A stretch of 64,000 bases of DNA from NCBI GenBank assembly GCA_015501595.1, contig JADNRX010000016.1, forward strand, positions 328,935 to 392,934. Direction: 5' to 3'. Below, piece by piece: positions 23,616-35,019 of this stretch. The stretch is from Hymenopellis radicata (lineage: Eukaryota; Basidiomycota; Agaricomycetes; Agaricales; Physalacriaceae). A program made the translations under genes and the position numbers. How positions within the stretch are numbered: the first letter of the stretch is position 1; every line of letters starts with the position of its first letter. Under the pieces are notes generated by a model that was given only the letters and a program-made list of their open reading frames with translations, was not told the origin of the DNA and did not search any database.

Positions 23616-24207
23616 CATCGACCTAGTCCTGTGGTAAGTCTTGCTAAGAGGGATTATTGAATAGCGCACATGCGTGCAGACAAGTATCCCAAGTGTATAC
23701 AAAAGCAGTGTCGTCGCTGGGGAGCTGAAATAGCTTAAAATTCTGTTCGGTAAATGACTACATGAGGTCAGTAGTTGGACCGCACTGTCCGAGCAAACGC
23801 GTACTTCATGTGGCGCAATTTGAGTGGTCGTAGTCGGGGAGGCCTCGTATCATGCCCGTCAGTAGTCGTGGTTTGGCCGTGGGTGTCAGTGTCAAAGCTT
23901 CGCACAACTTTCGGCCGCAGGCACGGAGATTCGGACCGAGTTCCGAATTGGTTCCGAACAGATCTGTTTTTCAATTTTCCTTTCTCTCTTCGTGTCACTT
24001 CTGTCTCTATTATGTCTATCAAGCTCTCAATCTATTGCTGTTCAACTGGCCACATTTTCACTAAGTATCCTCCTAGTGTGCCCAAATATGACTCTTCCGG
24101 GCTTGTCTTTGTATCTGCTCTCTCATCCTCAAAACTCTCGTGTTCACCAAAATCTCGGGGATATTGTCTGAAGTCTGAAATGTCTCGCACCGGGCCTCAC
24201 ATAAAGA

Positions 24208-25700
24208 AACAGTGAACGCGTGCAGTGTCGCGTACGGATGTTAGGCCCTTCAACTTCACCAAATATTAACGACCTAGACCCTGGCGGGGGTTATAGCATC
24301 CTGATGCTTGTCACCAGCGCTTTCTGACAGACACCACCATGGGCTCTGATACTTTATGTTCAGTATGTCTTTGTTTCTCCTCTTTCTTTGGACTAAAGCC
24401 TCATCAGCTTACTGGGGCTGTTATTACACCAACCGCTATATCGTCTCGAGCTTTATCAGCCATGCTAGTAACTTTGGACCGGAGACTGAGCCGCTCAGAC
24501 TGTCCGACAGTATCCTTGAGAGGCTGGAATATTCTCCCCGCGATGTTCAGGGCTCCCAAGATATTGTCTTGCTCGTTCCTAAAAACGAGGATGGTGAACT
24601 GGACATTGAGGATTACGAAGGGCCAAGTACATGATTTATTCTTCTTGCCACGTCATCTAACTAAGCTTTTCTCGACAGCGCCCACAATGTTTTCCGACTC
24701 CACAGTGGAAGCAGTTGTCAACTTCACTATAGGTGATGATCCTGACCTCAGCGGGTTCAAAATTGTCTTCCCCGACGATCCAGACGCCGAGGACTTGGAC
24801 GTCTCGATGTATGGCGGATATAACAAGTTCTACATCTTCTTGTACGCTTACCGCATCCTCATTGGGCGCTTTCCGGAGCTCGAACCTCACATGATATACG
24901 CAACGCTCGCAAGCTCCGAGTGCCGCTGGTACAAGGATGAGGAGTATAGTAAGATCGCGGACCAGTACGCCTGGTTCTGGCGAGTTGCGGACGTTGTTGA
25001 GGACGATATCGAAGAGCCTGGGGACGCCGGATATGACGACAATCTTGGAAAGTGGGAGTTCTTCTGGCTCAAGTTGTTAAGTGCGGAAGACAAGAGTGAG
25101 GATGAGATCATACGCGACGCGTGGTTCGGAAAAGGAAGGCTATATCACTTTGCATGCGCAGACGAGTAAGCTTACCTTCTTTTACCCAATGGCTTTACTG
25201 ATCGGTGGACTGGTAGTTTTCCAAAATCAGAGCCATTCGCGTCATTCCCGGCTGCTGGCCAGTCCGACACCTTGTTCTCCAAGCTGCCGTTTGACGTCCT
25301 CGACTATCTCTGCGACGCCTACCTTAGCATCGGGGAGGCCTCCTCTCTCCTTTGTCTCAACCGTTCCTTACGTGCCGCCCTCCTTCCCTTCATCAACACT
25401 TTCGCCCAGAAGGCCATTGCGCGGCGTCATCCATATTGGTTACCCATCGTCGCGCCGTGTCTTCGAGGGGATGAGGAACAGCTCTTCTGGGAGCAGATGT
25501 GGGAAGGACTGGGTGGGGAGGTTCCGTGGGCGCCGTACGCGAGGGAGTGCGAACAGAGTCCGGGCATGAGGAATCGGCAACGAATTTGGGGAATGGCGGA
25601 CAGATTCAAGGACCACATCAAAGCGCAAGGATGGTTGGATGGGAGGACGCATGCTAAGCTTAGCGCGTCTACGATCCAATATTCCGGTTTCACTCTATAC
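24208..25700. repeat. Inverted segmental duplication, left arm (partner 45160-46666)
   Basis: Matches the reverse complement of 45160-46666 along its whole length, including about 130 bp upstream of the gene start (AATATTAACGACCTAGACCC near 24264 recurs inverted near 46590). Confidence 0.85.
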
Positions 25701-25709
25701 GCGTCGTAG
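24339..25709 (+). CDS. Two-part protein: unknown acidic N-terminal domain plus F-box-like C-terminus, copy 1
   Basis: Exon 1 encodes MGSDTLCS. The next exon includes SDSILERLEYSPRDVQG and VLLVPKNEDGELDIEDYEGP. After an intron ending at 24680 it continues TPTMFSDSTVEAVVNF, YNKFYIFLYAYRILIG and EFFWLKLLSAEDKS. A GTAAGC donor inside GCAGACGA|GTAAGC and an acceptor near 25214 then fuse ADD-FPKSEPF to an F-box-like part, LFSKLPFDVLDYLCDAYL. The N-terminal domain is not one I recognise. Compared with the inverted copy, this one has four G instead of five near 24414, which shifts the frame between exon 1 and the rest of exon 2. Copy 1 may therefore be damaged at its 5' end. Confidence 0.6.
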
Positions 25710-25719
25710 GATCAATTAA

Positions 25720-26115
25720 GGTTGTTCGATTCCCCAGATCCTGAGTGGCGCGCGAACTGGACATCCGACAAGAGGAATACCTGTCGCGGAGATAGTTGAC
25801 GACGTCCAACGGCGGTTTCTAAACACGGTGCCAGACTGTGCATCCAGGTAAGACAGAAATAACTCTGAGTAGGCAGGTAGAAACGGCACCAGGTCCCAAT
25901 CCGGAACGGCCAGCAGTAAGTACGGTAGGAAGAAGAAGGTGTCTTACTCGTCTGCGTGCGCAAGTTGGTATAACCTTCCCTTTTCGAACCACGTTGTCTT
26001 AAGTTGCCCTTCTCAGCTAACAACTTCAGCCAGAACTGCAAGGGAAGCGACGAACGAATGCTCCAGTAACATTCGAACCAATCACAGGGCGATAAGAGGC
26101 ATTTGGTGGCCGCTC
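25720..26115 (-). pseudogene. Decayed third copy of the two-part F-box gene
   Basis: On the minus strand a stretch reads FWLKLLAEKGN, then in another frame WFEKGRLYQLAHADE followed by GTAAG. This matches WFGKGRLYHFACADE and its donor site in copy 1. Further down, a diverged match to the LFSKLPFDVLDYLCD coding DNA can be seen near 25800. Frameshifts are present. Confidence 0.6.
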
Positions 26116-27225
26116 CCGAACGACCTCCCACTAGCACTTCGTCCTGCAAGGCCGTCTTCATCTCATCTCCGCGATTATTGGACTCAGTTCTGATGCAGCC
26201 AGATAAGACAAGCGTGTGAGAACTCAGCTTGTGCGCGAGAGGGTTAGTTAATGGGTTTGTTCTAGCTCCGAGCGTCTGCGTGGATGAAGACGTCGCTGTG
26301 AAGCTGAGCCTTGACGGATGCGGTAAGGATTGGGATCCTGACCGGAGATAGGTCTGGCTGCAAACGTCGACACTGGTACGCAAGGTGAACGGGGTCAAGG
26401 GAAGTAGTATCAGATGAACCCGAACATCCCAAGCGTCAGCGAAAGAAGAAAGGAAAAGGGACGGCGGGCGGGGCAAAAATTGAAAGAGGAGAGGCCCGAG
26501 ATGAAGGCGAAGTGGCGGTGCAAGTCGAGTGAGCGCGAAGAGCGTGCGCGCACACGATCGCGGACCTGAAGAGGAAAGTGGTACAGTAACGTCAGTACGT
26601 GTGGTCTGTTCCTTGCCTTATCTTACACTTATGCTCCTAGTAGCCGTTCGCAAGCTCACGTACTACTAGCAAAAACCCATACTCAAATAGAGGTGTGTCA
26701 TAGTCAGGGGAAGGACGCCCAGCCACATGAAGCAAACCTGGATCTTACTCGTCGACGGATCCCAAGTTGATATAGGAACACCCAGCGCAAGCACAATGAG
26801 CTGTGGGGCGAAGGTCGCCTCCGCGGTGCCGGTTGGTAAAGTTCGGCTGGCTCATGAGGATTCACCGCCCAGATATTCCACTAGTGGACCTGTCATATGC
26901 CCATGACCATAACGAATGGTCCCTAATCCATGAATGGTGAATTGTGGATTTCGTCGAAGAAAAGAAGAATGTCATTACTAGGTGCGACGATGAAGTTTGT
27001 TTCTTCATTCGATGGTCGCCACATCTGGAGGTCATTTTACCTCGTACTAGTCCGCCTCTACTTGACATGCAGCTAGTCCGGCACGATGCCACTACGTGCC
27101 AATGCCCACTCTTGTAAACATTCTTCAAGTCGTCGGATCATTGTGGATGGGTAAATGGAGCGCACGTTTTCGGGTATAAAGTCTGCCTCTGGTCTCCAGA
27201 CTCTACAGCCCACTCATTCATTGAA
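26116..27225. other. Intergenic region with TATA element for the aerolysin-like gene
   Basis: TATAAA at 27175-27180 lies 46 nt upstream of the ATG at 27226. The rest shows no recognisable gene. Confidence 0.5.
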
Positions 27226-28523
27226 ATGGTCAACTTTGCCTCTGTCTTCATCGCTGTGTCCCTCGCTGTTCTCGCGGCAGCGCAGTCTCCGAGTCTCCTT
27301 CTGACGTCCCACCCGGATGCCGTCATGCTGGGCTCCGACCCCGACAGCAATTGGACTGTCGCGTATGACCGCGACTTCAAGGAGGTCGCTCGCATGTATA
27401 CGCCTTTCGAGAACCGCACCACGGCTGCTCCCGCCCCTGCTGCCCTCGGCGGAAAGTGCAGGGGGCTGAGCGTGGACGAGCTCAAACGCCGTTTGTCTTT
27501 CTATTACTTGAATCTTCCGTCTCAAAACCAGTTTCTTTTCAGTCCCTGCTTGGACTGCTATGGCCCAATATATCAGAACTACGTGGGGCGGTGGCAGCTA
27601 TAACCTGTGGACCGCTTGGGTAAGTCGAATTTTAGACGTGGTCATACACCTAGCATTTACTGAGTTGCACTGACAGGATGGCGCGACAGAAGCGTGGATG
27701 TGCGTTGGGGACGACGTCGTTGATTTGCAGGCCACCGGTAAGCTTCGTCGACATTCCGCCCACCGAAAACTGATTCCCTCACAGGAAGCCCTGGTTGTAC
27801 CATCAACACGGTCTCTACCGGAGGTATACTTGTTGGTACCAACGGTTCCGTGACTATTGGTGTAACCTCGGGTTACATCTCTTCATCTGACTACACCGTC
27901 ACGAGTATGTCGACATTTTTTTTGCGATTGTATGCCATCTCATCTCGGTCACAGAAAGCTCGACCATCGGAATCAGCTACACGGCTACTCTTACGGTCGG
28001 TGTTCCCGACTTGATCAGCGGCAGTGGCTCGTGGACGGCTTCGGCACAGTTCACGAATCAAGACCAGTACAGGTGAGAGCTGTCGACTGTGCCAGCGTAT
28101 GGTATAGACTCAACATCACTTTTACTAGCTTCAAAACCGAAATCAACAACCAAGTACAGCAGTCCGTCACCTTGAATGCCCCGAGTGGAAGCACGTGCTC
28201 GCTCACCGTGAGTCTCCATTGTACTGTGTTTCTATTTTCTCACAGGCTGTCCAGTATGAGTCTAAGACGTGCCACGAAACTGTGAAGGGCAGAGTTCCGT
28301 ACACCGGATCTGGCTGGCTCCGTGTCGGGTTCAACGAACGCACGCAAGGTCATTACTACTGTGAGTATACACTTTTTTTCATGACATTGATTGCCCACTC
28401 ACTCACATTGTAGGGCATGTTTTGATTGACAACCAGCCCTACAACACCAGGACCTCCTACAGTGAGTTCACGGGGTCCGTCAATGCCCACAGCAAATCTC
28501 GTTACAGTGGTCATTGCACCTGA
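27226..28523 (+). CDS. Secreted aerolysin-like (ETX/MTX2-type) beta-rich protein
   Basis: A signal peptide (residues 1-19, ending LAAA) starts a product of about eight exons with well-formed borders. After a loosely structured N-terminal part, the sequence becomes Ser/Thr/Gly-rich alternating beta strands. Near the end comes a strand pair with GRVPYTGSGW, recalling the G-x-(V/I)-P-x-x-G turn of aerolysin-fold proteins. Two Cys pairs in the C-terminal half could form disulfides. Members of the fold are often membrane-active, but many fungal homologs are uncharacterised, so activity is not claimed. All introns keep frame and the gene looks intact. The last intron choice is uncertain: GTGAGT near 28461 could instead splice to about 28508 and change the C-terminus. 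Confidence 0.5.
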
Positions 28524-28852
28524 ATCTACTTCGCTTGAAAGGACTGTCTTTCTTTTTACTTGCTTTTACTCCTTCTGCTTCGACTTGGCTGTTGTCTAGA
28601 TATGTTCTGTAGTCTTCAATAAATCTGCTGTTTTGCACAGGATGTCATAAGTACTGATTGCAGAAAGTGGTACCGCCACGACAATGCCAATAAATAATAT
28701 AAGCTGTCCATGCCCAGGGGCGTAAGTAGAGCTGAAAGAAGTCGATGACTAGTCGTCGTCGTGTTTATCCTTCCAGTGGTGCTTATCATGTCAAGTCTGA
28801 ATACGCCGGCGTTAGCGGAAACACGTTAAACGCAAGGTTATATGCGTACCAC

Positions 28853-28978
28853 CTAAGTTGCCTTCAAGTTGTCTACAGGGGGCTCTTGCGGGCCTGGGCT
28901 TTTAACTTGGCCAGCGCCAAAGGGGGCTGCGAGAGTGATCGCGGAGAGCGCCAAGACGTAGAGTACGTTGACCAACAT
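28853..28978 (-). CDS. Small secreted peptide, 41 aa (copy 2)
   Basis: MLVNVLYVLALSAITLA is a signal peptide differing from copy 1 (4734-4910) at only a few positions, followed by AAPFGAGQVKSPGPQEPP and a stop at 28853. The mature part is unrelated in sequence to copy 1 and has no dibasic sites. The upstream DNA is clearly homologous to that of copy 1. Function unknown. Confidence 0.6.
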   Translation of the reverse strand: MLVNVLYVLALSAITLAAPFGAGQVKSPGPQEPPVDNLKAT

Positions 28979-29250
28979 GTTTGCAGAGGCTTGTTGGAGG
29001 AGTGGGAAGGATGTCGACCAGACTAACTGTTCAGTGCTTAAATACGCGGCGTGCGTGAACATTGCGCCGACTGAGGCGTCGAAAATACATGAAATGTCTT
29101 GCGCTGTTGTGGAGGAGACAAAACTGTCGGAGGTGACAGGACGGACTGAGGAGCGATGGGACACGCCGACACATAGGTCTCACCAACTACCTGTCTCAGC
29201 CCTTGGAAGTCGGGCGCAGGTTGTGCCGTGTGCGTCTTGGTGGGGTAGAA
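28979..29250 (-). promoter_or_regulatory. Promoter of small-peptide copy 2
   Basis: TATTTAAG (about 29037-29044, read on the minus strand) lies 60 nt upstream of the ATG. Conserved islands are shared with 4390-4733. Confidence 0.55.
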
Positions 29251-29628
29251 GAATTAACTAAACGTCTGTCCTGAGGAGAAGTGCTTCCTTCCGAGAAATT
29301 CAGCCGTTAGCAAGAGCCGCTGATGATCTCTCTGGATTGTCCTACAACGATATCAGCACTTTGAGCATGTAGACAGCATGGAAGACAGGTACCAAGTAAT
29401 ACTGTACGATGACCAAGAAGAGAAACGAACGCCGTGGGATTCAGGTCGCCCCCCAAATCGATCAACTTGGTACCAGGGGAGCGTTGCGGGTGCCCACAGA
29501 TTGACCTTGTGAGGTAAAACAATCACTCATGCGTTCGAGGTGGATACAGCGATGTTCATGCATATGGAAAGCAAATAATAATATCAAGGTGCTATAATGT
29601 ATAAGTCATGCAAAAGTGTGCAGAGGGA
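29251..29628. other. Intergenic region, nothing recognised
   Basis: No supported gene, repeat or RNA. Confidence 0.4.
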
Positions 29629-30484
29629 TCACCCCACATCGGTCGTCAAACTCGTCGGGACGTCCCCCATGCTTCCTCTGGATGAGAAACTCCCAAAGCT
29701 CCTGGAAGTACGCCCAGTTGAATGAGTCGACCAAAACGAATCATATGTCAGACTGGTCTGCCCACCGGGTGCAGTGCCGCTTTGCTTCGAGACGGATGGG
29801 TGTTTTGGCGTCAATGTCGGAGAAGGCCAAGGCTTCTGATGCGGGGATATGTTAGAGAAGGATGTTGAGAGGGGCGCTTGTTGCTACTTACCATCTGAGT
29901 TTTGAGAGGATCGGGAGACGGGCCGCTGGCATGAGGTGGAGGTGTGACCCTGATTGTAGGTTTGGTTGGGAGAGGAAGACTGTCTGGAGGGAATGGTGAG
30001 GGCTGCAAAGGCGATACAGAGGGAGGAGGCGTGAAGGAAGCAGATGAGATGGCAGGCAAATCTGGTAGGGCACTGGGGCCGGCGGTAGGCATTTCTACGT
30101 CGTCGGCCGGGAGCGTCGGTTGGCGGGACAATGTGGATTTAAAGGACAAGGCGGACTGTATTGGTGCTGGTGAGGGCGTATCATTGATATAAACGTTCGA
30201 AGAATCACGAGCGGTCGTGGTGGTGGTCAAGTTTGCAGATGAAGATGGTGGTGGCTTCCCTCCCCGAGCATGTGAGAGGTGAAAGTAGAGATTTTCGACT
30301 TCATTGAGTCTTTGTTTTGTCTGTAAATGGGCGCTTGAATGAAGATTTGACTTGAATATATACAGTGGCGTACCCAGCCATGTTCGACCTTTAATTTTGC
30401 ATACTGCAGCCGCATCTGGAGCTGCCGAGAAAGCTGCGTTACATTCAGACGCCAAACGTGGGCCAAATGAGGATCCTCGTACAT
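29629..30484 (-). CDS. Ser/Pro-rich protein with a Whi5/Nrm1-like helical motif
   Basis: Exon 1 from 30484 reads MYEDPHLAH, then LQMRLQYAKLKVEHGW. An intron (GTACGCC to TTACAG) joins it in frame to TKQRLNEVENLYFHLSHA. A long Ser/Thr/Pro-rich region follows, and the last exon, after GTAAGTAGC, ends SLTTDVG. The RLQYAKLKV core resembles the short conserved motif of Whi5/Nrm1 cell-cycle transcription repressors, where L-x-x-RL-x-x-A-x-x-KV recurs. This similarity is weak and from memory of the motif. The surrounding composition, disordered with many SP/TP sites, fits a phosphoregulated nuclear factor. A further 5' exon is possible. Confidence 0.45.
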
Positions 30485-31439
30485 GCATTGCCCGAGCTCT
30501 GTCTATCGGATGGGTCCGTTTCTTTTCGTCATTGTTTGCGTTTGCAATCCCCTGTGAGAGAGTCGCCACCATAAGATATCCACTGAGAGGCACGGAATGA
30601 GCGGTTTGCTGCACCGACTGCACTTTTGCGTACCAGTGGCTACGGCGGGAGGGAGAGGAGAAAATGAAGGCCCTTGTACTGGAAAGAGGAAATCTTGCTT
30701 CCTGCGCGGCGGCCCGAAATATTCCAACACGTGTCGATCAGGCAAAGCGCGTGAGTCACGTGATCTACAGTACCTCGGGCCTCGGCCCTTGCTGTTTTGA
30801 AGCCTCTTGAGTCTTGACGTTCGTCGTTTCCTGCAAGTTCCTGCATGTCTTGTCCAATCTCCAGTACTACTTGAACTCCACCTCGAACCAGTTAGCTCTC
30901 GTTGCCATGAACAACGCGTTTCATTGGGCAACGAAAGGCGAAGCCAACCGGTGGACAGATGTGGTGAAAGCGTCGCGTAACCTGCCATTCACGGTCTCAA
31001 GAGGGCTCGAAATGCATCTATTGACGCCCAAGTATGTGGGTAGCTACATGACGTTGGTTCGCACTGGCTCATGCGAAAGACCGGCTCTGATAAACTTTAC
31101 CTGTTGCATGGTAGAGCCTAGGAAGAAGGGAAAACCTGAAGCGTATTCTCAAGCTTAGGGCATGTCCTACCTAATAGTCAAGTTGATTGGCAAGAACGAT
31201 GATAGTCGACTGGCTGTTATTTAACCTCAGGATGGTGGGTGAGTACGTCCTACCGAGCGACGGTGGGGGGCGGCGTCGCGATAGACATTGGTGGTGGTAG
31301 CGAAGAAAGCAGGGCGTCTAGCGTTCGGCGATATCGATCTGGAAGGTCCGTGCCATGCCTGCCCAGTGCCTGCCGGATTTTGGTGCTGATCGAGACCTGT
31401 GCTTAGAGATAACTCAGATCTTGCTTTTCTACTTCCACC
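30485..31439. other. Divergent intergenic region, no gene recognised
   Basis: Lies between the Whi5-like gene (minus) and 3-hydroxyanthranilate dioxygenase (plus). A 114-codon frame from 30814 has no supporting features. Confidence 0.4.
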
Positions 31440-32117
31440 ATGCCTCTACTGCCCCCAATAAACTTTCCAAAATGGCTGGAAGAAAACAAAGGGCTTCTTC
31501 GGCCGCCTGTGAACAATTTCTGCCTCTACAAGGGCGGGGATTTCATTGTCATGGCCGTCGGAGGTCCGAACGAGAGGAAGGACTATCATATCAACGAGAC
31601 GGAGGTTTGTAGTGACCATCAACATAAAATGTGCATCTCACGTTGTCTCCCAGGAGTGGTTTTACCAATACAAAGGTGGAATGCTTCTCAGAACAGTGGA
31701 CGATGGCGCGTTTAGAGACATACGCATTGAAGAAGGTGAAATGTTTCTCCTTCCAGGTACGCATTCTAGCGTTCGCCTATGTGGACGAGTAATTGACGCG
31801 TGTATCAGGGAACACTCCACATAACCCGATACGCTTTGCGAACACTATCGGCGTCGTGATTGAGCGGGAGCGTCCTGCCGAATCACTCGGTGAGTCAATC
31901 TATCTGAATACATCTGCATGTCCTGAGATCATTTTTCAAAGATCGCCTGCGTTGGTACTGCGAGAAGGGCTCTCACCCTGAGCCTACGGTCATCTACGAA
32001 GAATCCTTCCACTGCTACGACCTTGGTACGCAACTGAAGCCTGTCATTGAAAAGTGGATGGTAAGCGAAGAGATTCGAACATGCAAGGCCTGCGGGAAAG
32101 TTGCTGATGCTAAGTGA
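31440..32117 (+). CDS. BNA1: 3-hydroxyanthranilate 3,4-dioxygenase
   Basis: Four exons, about 175 residues, the usual length. It begins [20 protein letters not shown]. The cupin iron site is visible: His and Glu in [18 protein letters not shown], and the third His in [13 protein letters not shown]. It continues [14 protein letters not shown] and ends with a Cys pair ([13 protein letters not shown]), as in fungal and bacterial members with a rubredoxin-like metal site. The enzyme opens the ring of 3-hydroxyanthranilate in the cytosol to give the precursor of quinolinate, a late step of NAD synthesis from tryptophan. No other kynurenine-pathway gene is in the window. Confidence 0.93.
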
Positions 32118-32458
32118 TATATGTCTTCATATATGATATGTTTATGGATAACTGTATTGGGGAGAGACTGACAGAAGTACTTGATGTAAGTTTTCGGCTA
32201 CTTATACTCAGTGTCACTGACCACGACCCATGTCCATTCTTGTGCAGCTTACTTGTTCCCCTTTGCACTGGCATTTTCTAGGCGTGCTCTATTCCAGCAT
32301 GCCTCCTTAGGATACTGGGTTGCTACATTCACCCCACTCACCCAATGTGCCTCAACGCGCTCATCTAGCGCAAGTGACACAAAACATTCGGGCCTAGAAG
32401 TACGGCTTCGTACACGCGCGTCTAACCGAACATTGTCATGTTTCCAGGCTCTATTGCT

Positions 32459-32497
32459 TATATATAACGTCGACCGGGCTTTCGTTACTTGTACATC
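32459..32497 (+). promoter_or_regulatory. Core promoter of DUF3237-like gene 2
   Basis: TATATAACGTCGACCGGGC from about 32461, with TATA about 33 nt upstream of the ATG. Nearly the same sequence and spacing as at 9091-9131. Confidence 0.6.
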
Positions 32498-33219
32498 ATG
32501 TTTTTCCCCCCGGTCCTACTCTTTGCTTCCTTCCTTCAGCTCATTGCTCCCGTGCAGGCCGCGGCGCCAACGCTCACCCACCTATTCAATGGTACTCTCT
32601 TTCTCGAACCGGTCGCGGAGCTGGTTCCGGGACCCTTTGGTGGACGCTCCCTCATAACGTTCAATGGGTAGGTTCCTGCTCTCGAGGTATTCCTGGTGCT
32701 AATGCCATCCGTGTACATACGTGTAGCGGTACGCTGCTGCACCCGATCAACGGCAAGGTCATAGCGAACTTGATTCCTGGGCTCGGCGGAGAGCTGGGAG
32801 CGCTCGGCTCGAATAACGTCTTCTACCCTGATGCGCGCGCGGCTCTTCAGTGGGTGGATGATTCGACGTACGGCTACCTTGAGATGCACGGGTCTGGGTT
32901 AGTTCGTCTCAGAGTCTCCATCGCAGTGTCTATGCTTATTCCCGAGTTACAGAAAATTTGGCGTGAAGGCGACCACTTATGCGTAAAGATTATGAAGATT
33001 CTGGGTTGGGCGGCTGGCTCATGGCGCTTTTTTAGACGCTTCGAGACTAATTCTCCATCTCGCGTTGCGTTGAACGGATTGTTCACGATCCTCAGACTTG
33101 ATTTGTCTTCGCTCAGCCCGGCGACATTTGATATCTACTCCGTGGTGAGCCATCTGGATTTTAGCGTGCTTGATCTTCTGCATAATACACAAACGAAGGA
33201 TGATATCATCGATAACTGA
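32498..33219 (+). CDS. Secreted DUF3237-like protein, copy 2
   Basis: Five exons with the same borders as copy 1. Signal peptide MFFPPVLLFASFLQLIAPVQA, then LFNGTLFLEP, GPFGGRSLITFNGG, IPGLGGELG, LQWVDDSTYGYLEMHGSG, KFGVKATTYARFET, LFTILRLDL, FDIYSV, ending DDIIDN. All junctions hold frame, so this copy looks functional. It lies between 3-hydroxyanthranilate dioxygenase and a dehydrogenase with no obvious functional link. Confidence 0.7.
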
Positions 33220-33712
33220 CGTCTGACGTCCTGGACGTCAGATCGTCTCGAGAGGGTACTTTGTAAGATACGGACTTACTTACATTCTCACTTTCGTTAT
33301 GGCAGACATCTCTTATCACATTGGCATCTGGGTCCCGCGAGGAGAGAAACTCAAGTGAGGGCAGCCCTCAATTGAGACCGGGAGTTATCGCCGCGGACTC
33401 GTGCTATACACGTTTCTTCGCTTGGAAGGACATCTTGCAGGTAGGCTTTATCCTATAGCCAATGGACAACATGCACGCCTGTTCGGGCTTCTTAGTGCTT
33501 TCACTGCCACCGGCGCGCGCGCTCGCTATACCATCGAGAGGCTAGAAGGTAAACTTTGAGTGGCACACAACGCTAGCGATCGTGCCTCATACCACGCCCG
33601 TCCTTGTGGCGTTGAAGCAACTAGTACACATGATCCACCGGATAAATATCTGGAGCGCTGCACTAAGTAGAACTTCGTCCTGTCACTCTACCTTCTCTCG
33701 TCCGCTACCATC
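33220..33712. other. Intergenic region, no gene recognised
   Basis: Promoter space for the short-chain dehydrogenase; a GATAAATATC string lies near 33641. Confidence 0.4.
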
Positions 33713-34954
33713 ATGTCGCCCCCGCTCGCCTGGCTGATCACTGGAACATCGTACCCAACCTCCATGCAATTTCTGATTCTTTCCTAATAACGGCTTCGGT
33801 TGTAGATCTGGCATAGGCCGCGAGCTCGTTCTCGCTGCTCTAGAAAGAGGCGACCACGTCATCGCCACTGCTCGCTCAGCCTCCCTTTCCAACCTAGACG
33901 ACCTGAAAGCCCTCGGCGCCAAAGTCCTTGAACTCGATGTTACTGCTCCCTTGGACTCTCTTCACGCAACTGCGCAGGCTGCGGCGGACCTCTATGGAAG
34001 AATTGACGTTCTTGTTAATAATGCTGGTGATTTGGTCTTCAGTTCAGAGTCGTCACCTACACCACTCAAACGCGACATTCGCAGGATATGTTCATACCGG
34101 TACGATCGAGGAAAGCACGTAAGCGCCATCCTTAGATCGTTGAACGTTACCCGATACTAATGAGACGTAGACCACAGGAAACGTTCAACCAGTTTAAGTC
34201 AGTAGTTGACTCAATCTCGGCTGCAGATCGATGTTAACCTTGCTCCGGATTCACAGCACCAACGTATTTGGAGCCATGAATGTCGCACGCGCCGTCCTGC
34301 CTTTCATGAGGGAAAAACGGTCTGGTACTGTTGTCTGGATTGGATCGCGTTTCGGATGGCAGTAAGTGAACTTCATACTACCAGTTCAAATCATTGAAAT
34401 ACTTCCAGTCCTTCGGCCGTTGCGATCGGGACTTACACTGCTAGCAAGTACGCGTTGAGAGGTAACGAGCTATGAACACTTGCTTCGGTTATTCTTTACG
34501 AAGTTTCTAGGCATCTCCGAGAGTTTAGACCTCGAAATCTCCCCTCTTGGACTGCGAAGCATTTGTGTCGATTTTGGCTTCTTCCGAACTCTTATTATTT
34601 CAGACACAAAGCGTACTCCTTACATTCCGCGCATAGAGGACTACAAATCCTTTGCAACGCACGGGGACGGGGTTATCAGAGGTCGGTTGTAGCTTGACTT
34701 TCTTAGCACGACAGTCCTGATGGTGTCGTTTGACAGCCACCAATTCCAAGCAGCCCGGCGATCCCCGTCGAGGGGCTCTAATCATCGTTGATGTCCTGCA
34801 TGGAGAAGGCAGCGCTTCGGGGAAGACGATGCCGTCTTCGCTCTTGTTGGGAACGGATTGCTATGAGGCAGTCCAAGAGGAGTTGATGAAGGCATTGAAG
34901 AATCAAGATGAATGGGCTGACGTTACCAAGAGCACTGACATTCTAGCAGACTGA
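33713..34954 (+). CDS. Short-chain dehydrogenase/reductase
   Basis: Exon 1, MSPPLAWLITGTS, splices to SGIGRELVLAALERGDHVIATAR, giving the TGxxxGIG cofactor motif. LELDVTAP and IDVLVNNAG follow, then YVHTGTIEES and TFNQFNTNVFGAMNVARAVLP. The catalytic pair is YTASK in GTYTASKYALRG, and ISESLDLEISPLGLRS comes after it. About seven exons with clean borders. The pattern fits classical NAD(P)-dependent SDRs of the fungal type with an extended substrate loop; the substrate is unknown. The gene converges with the secreted protein gene at 35020, with only 65 bp between stop codons. Confidence 0.85.
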
Positions 34955-35019
34955 GCATGTCTATACTTCGTCGTTATGAAAACGCAATGTCTACCATCAT
35001 TTATGACCGATCAAAACAG

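Noticed and set aside
30814..31158. 114-codon open frame between the Whi5-like gene and 3-hydroxyanthranilate dioxygenase
   Set aside because: No signal, motif, splice pattern or homolog elsewhere in the window.
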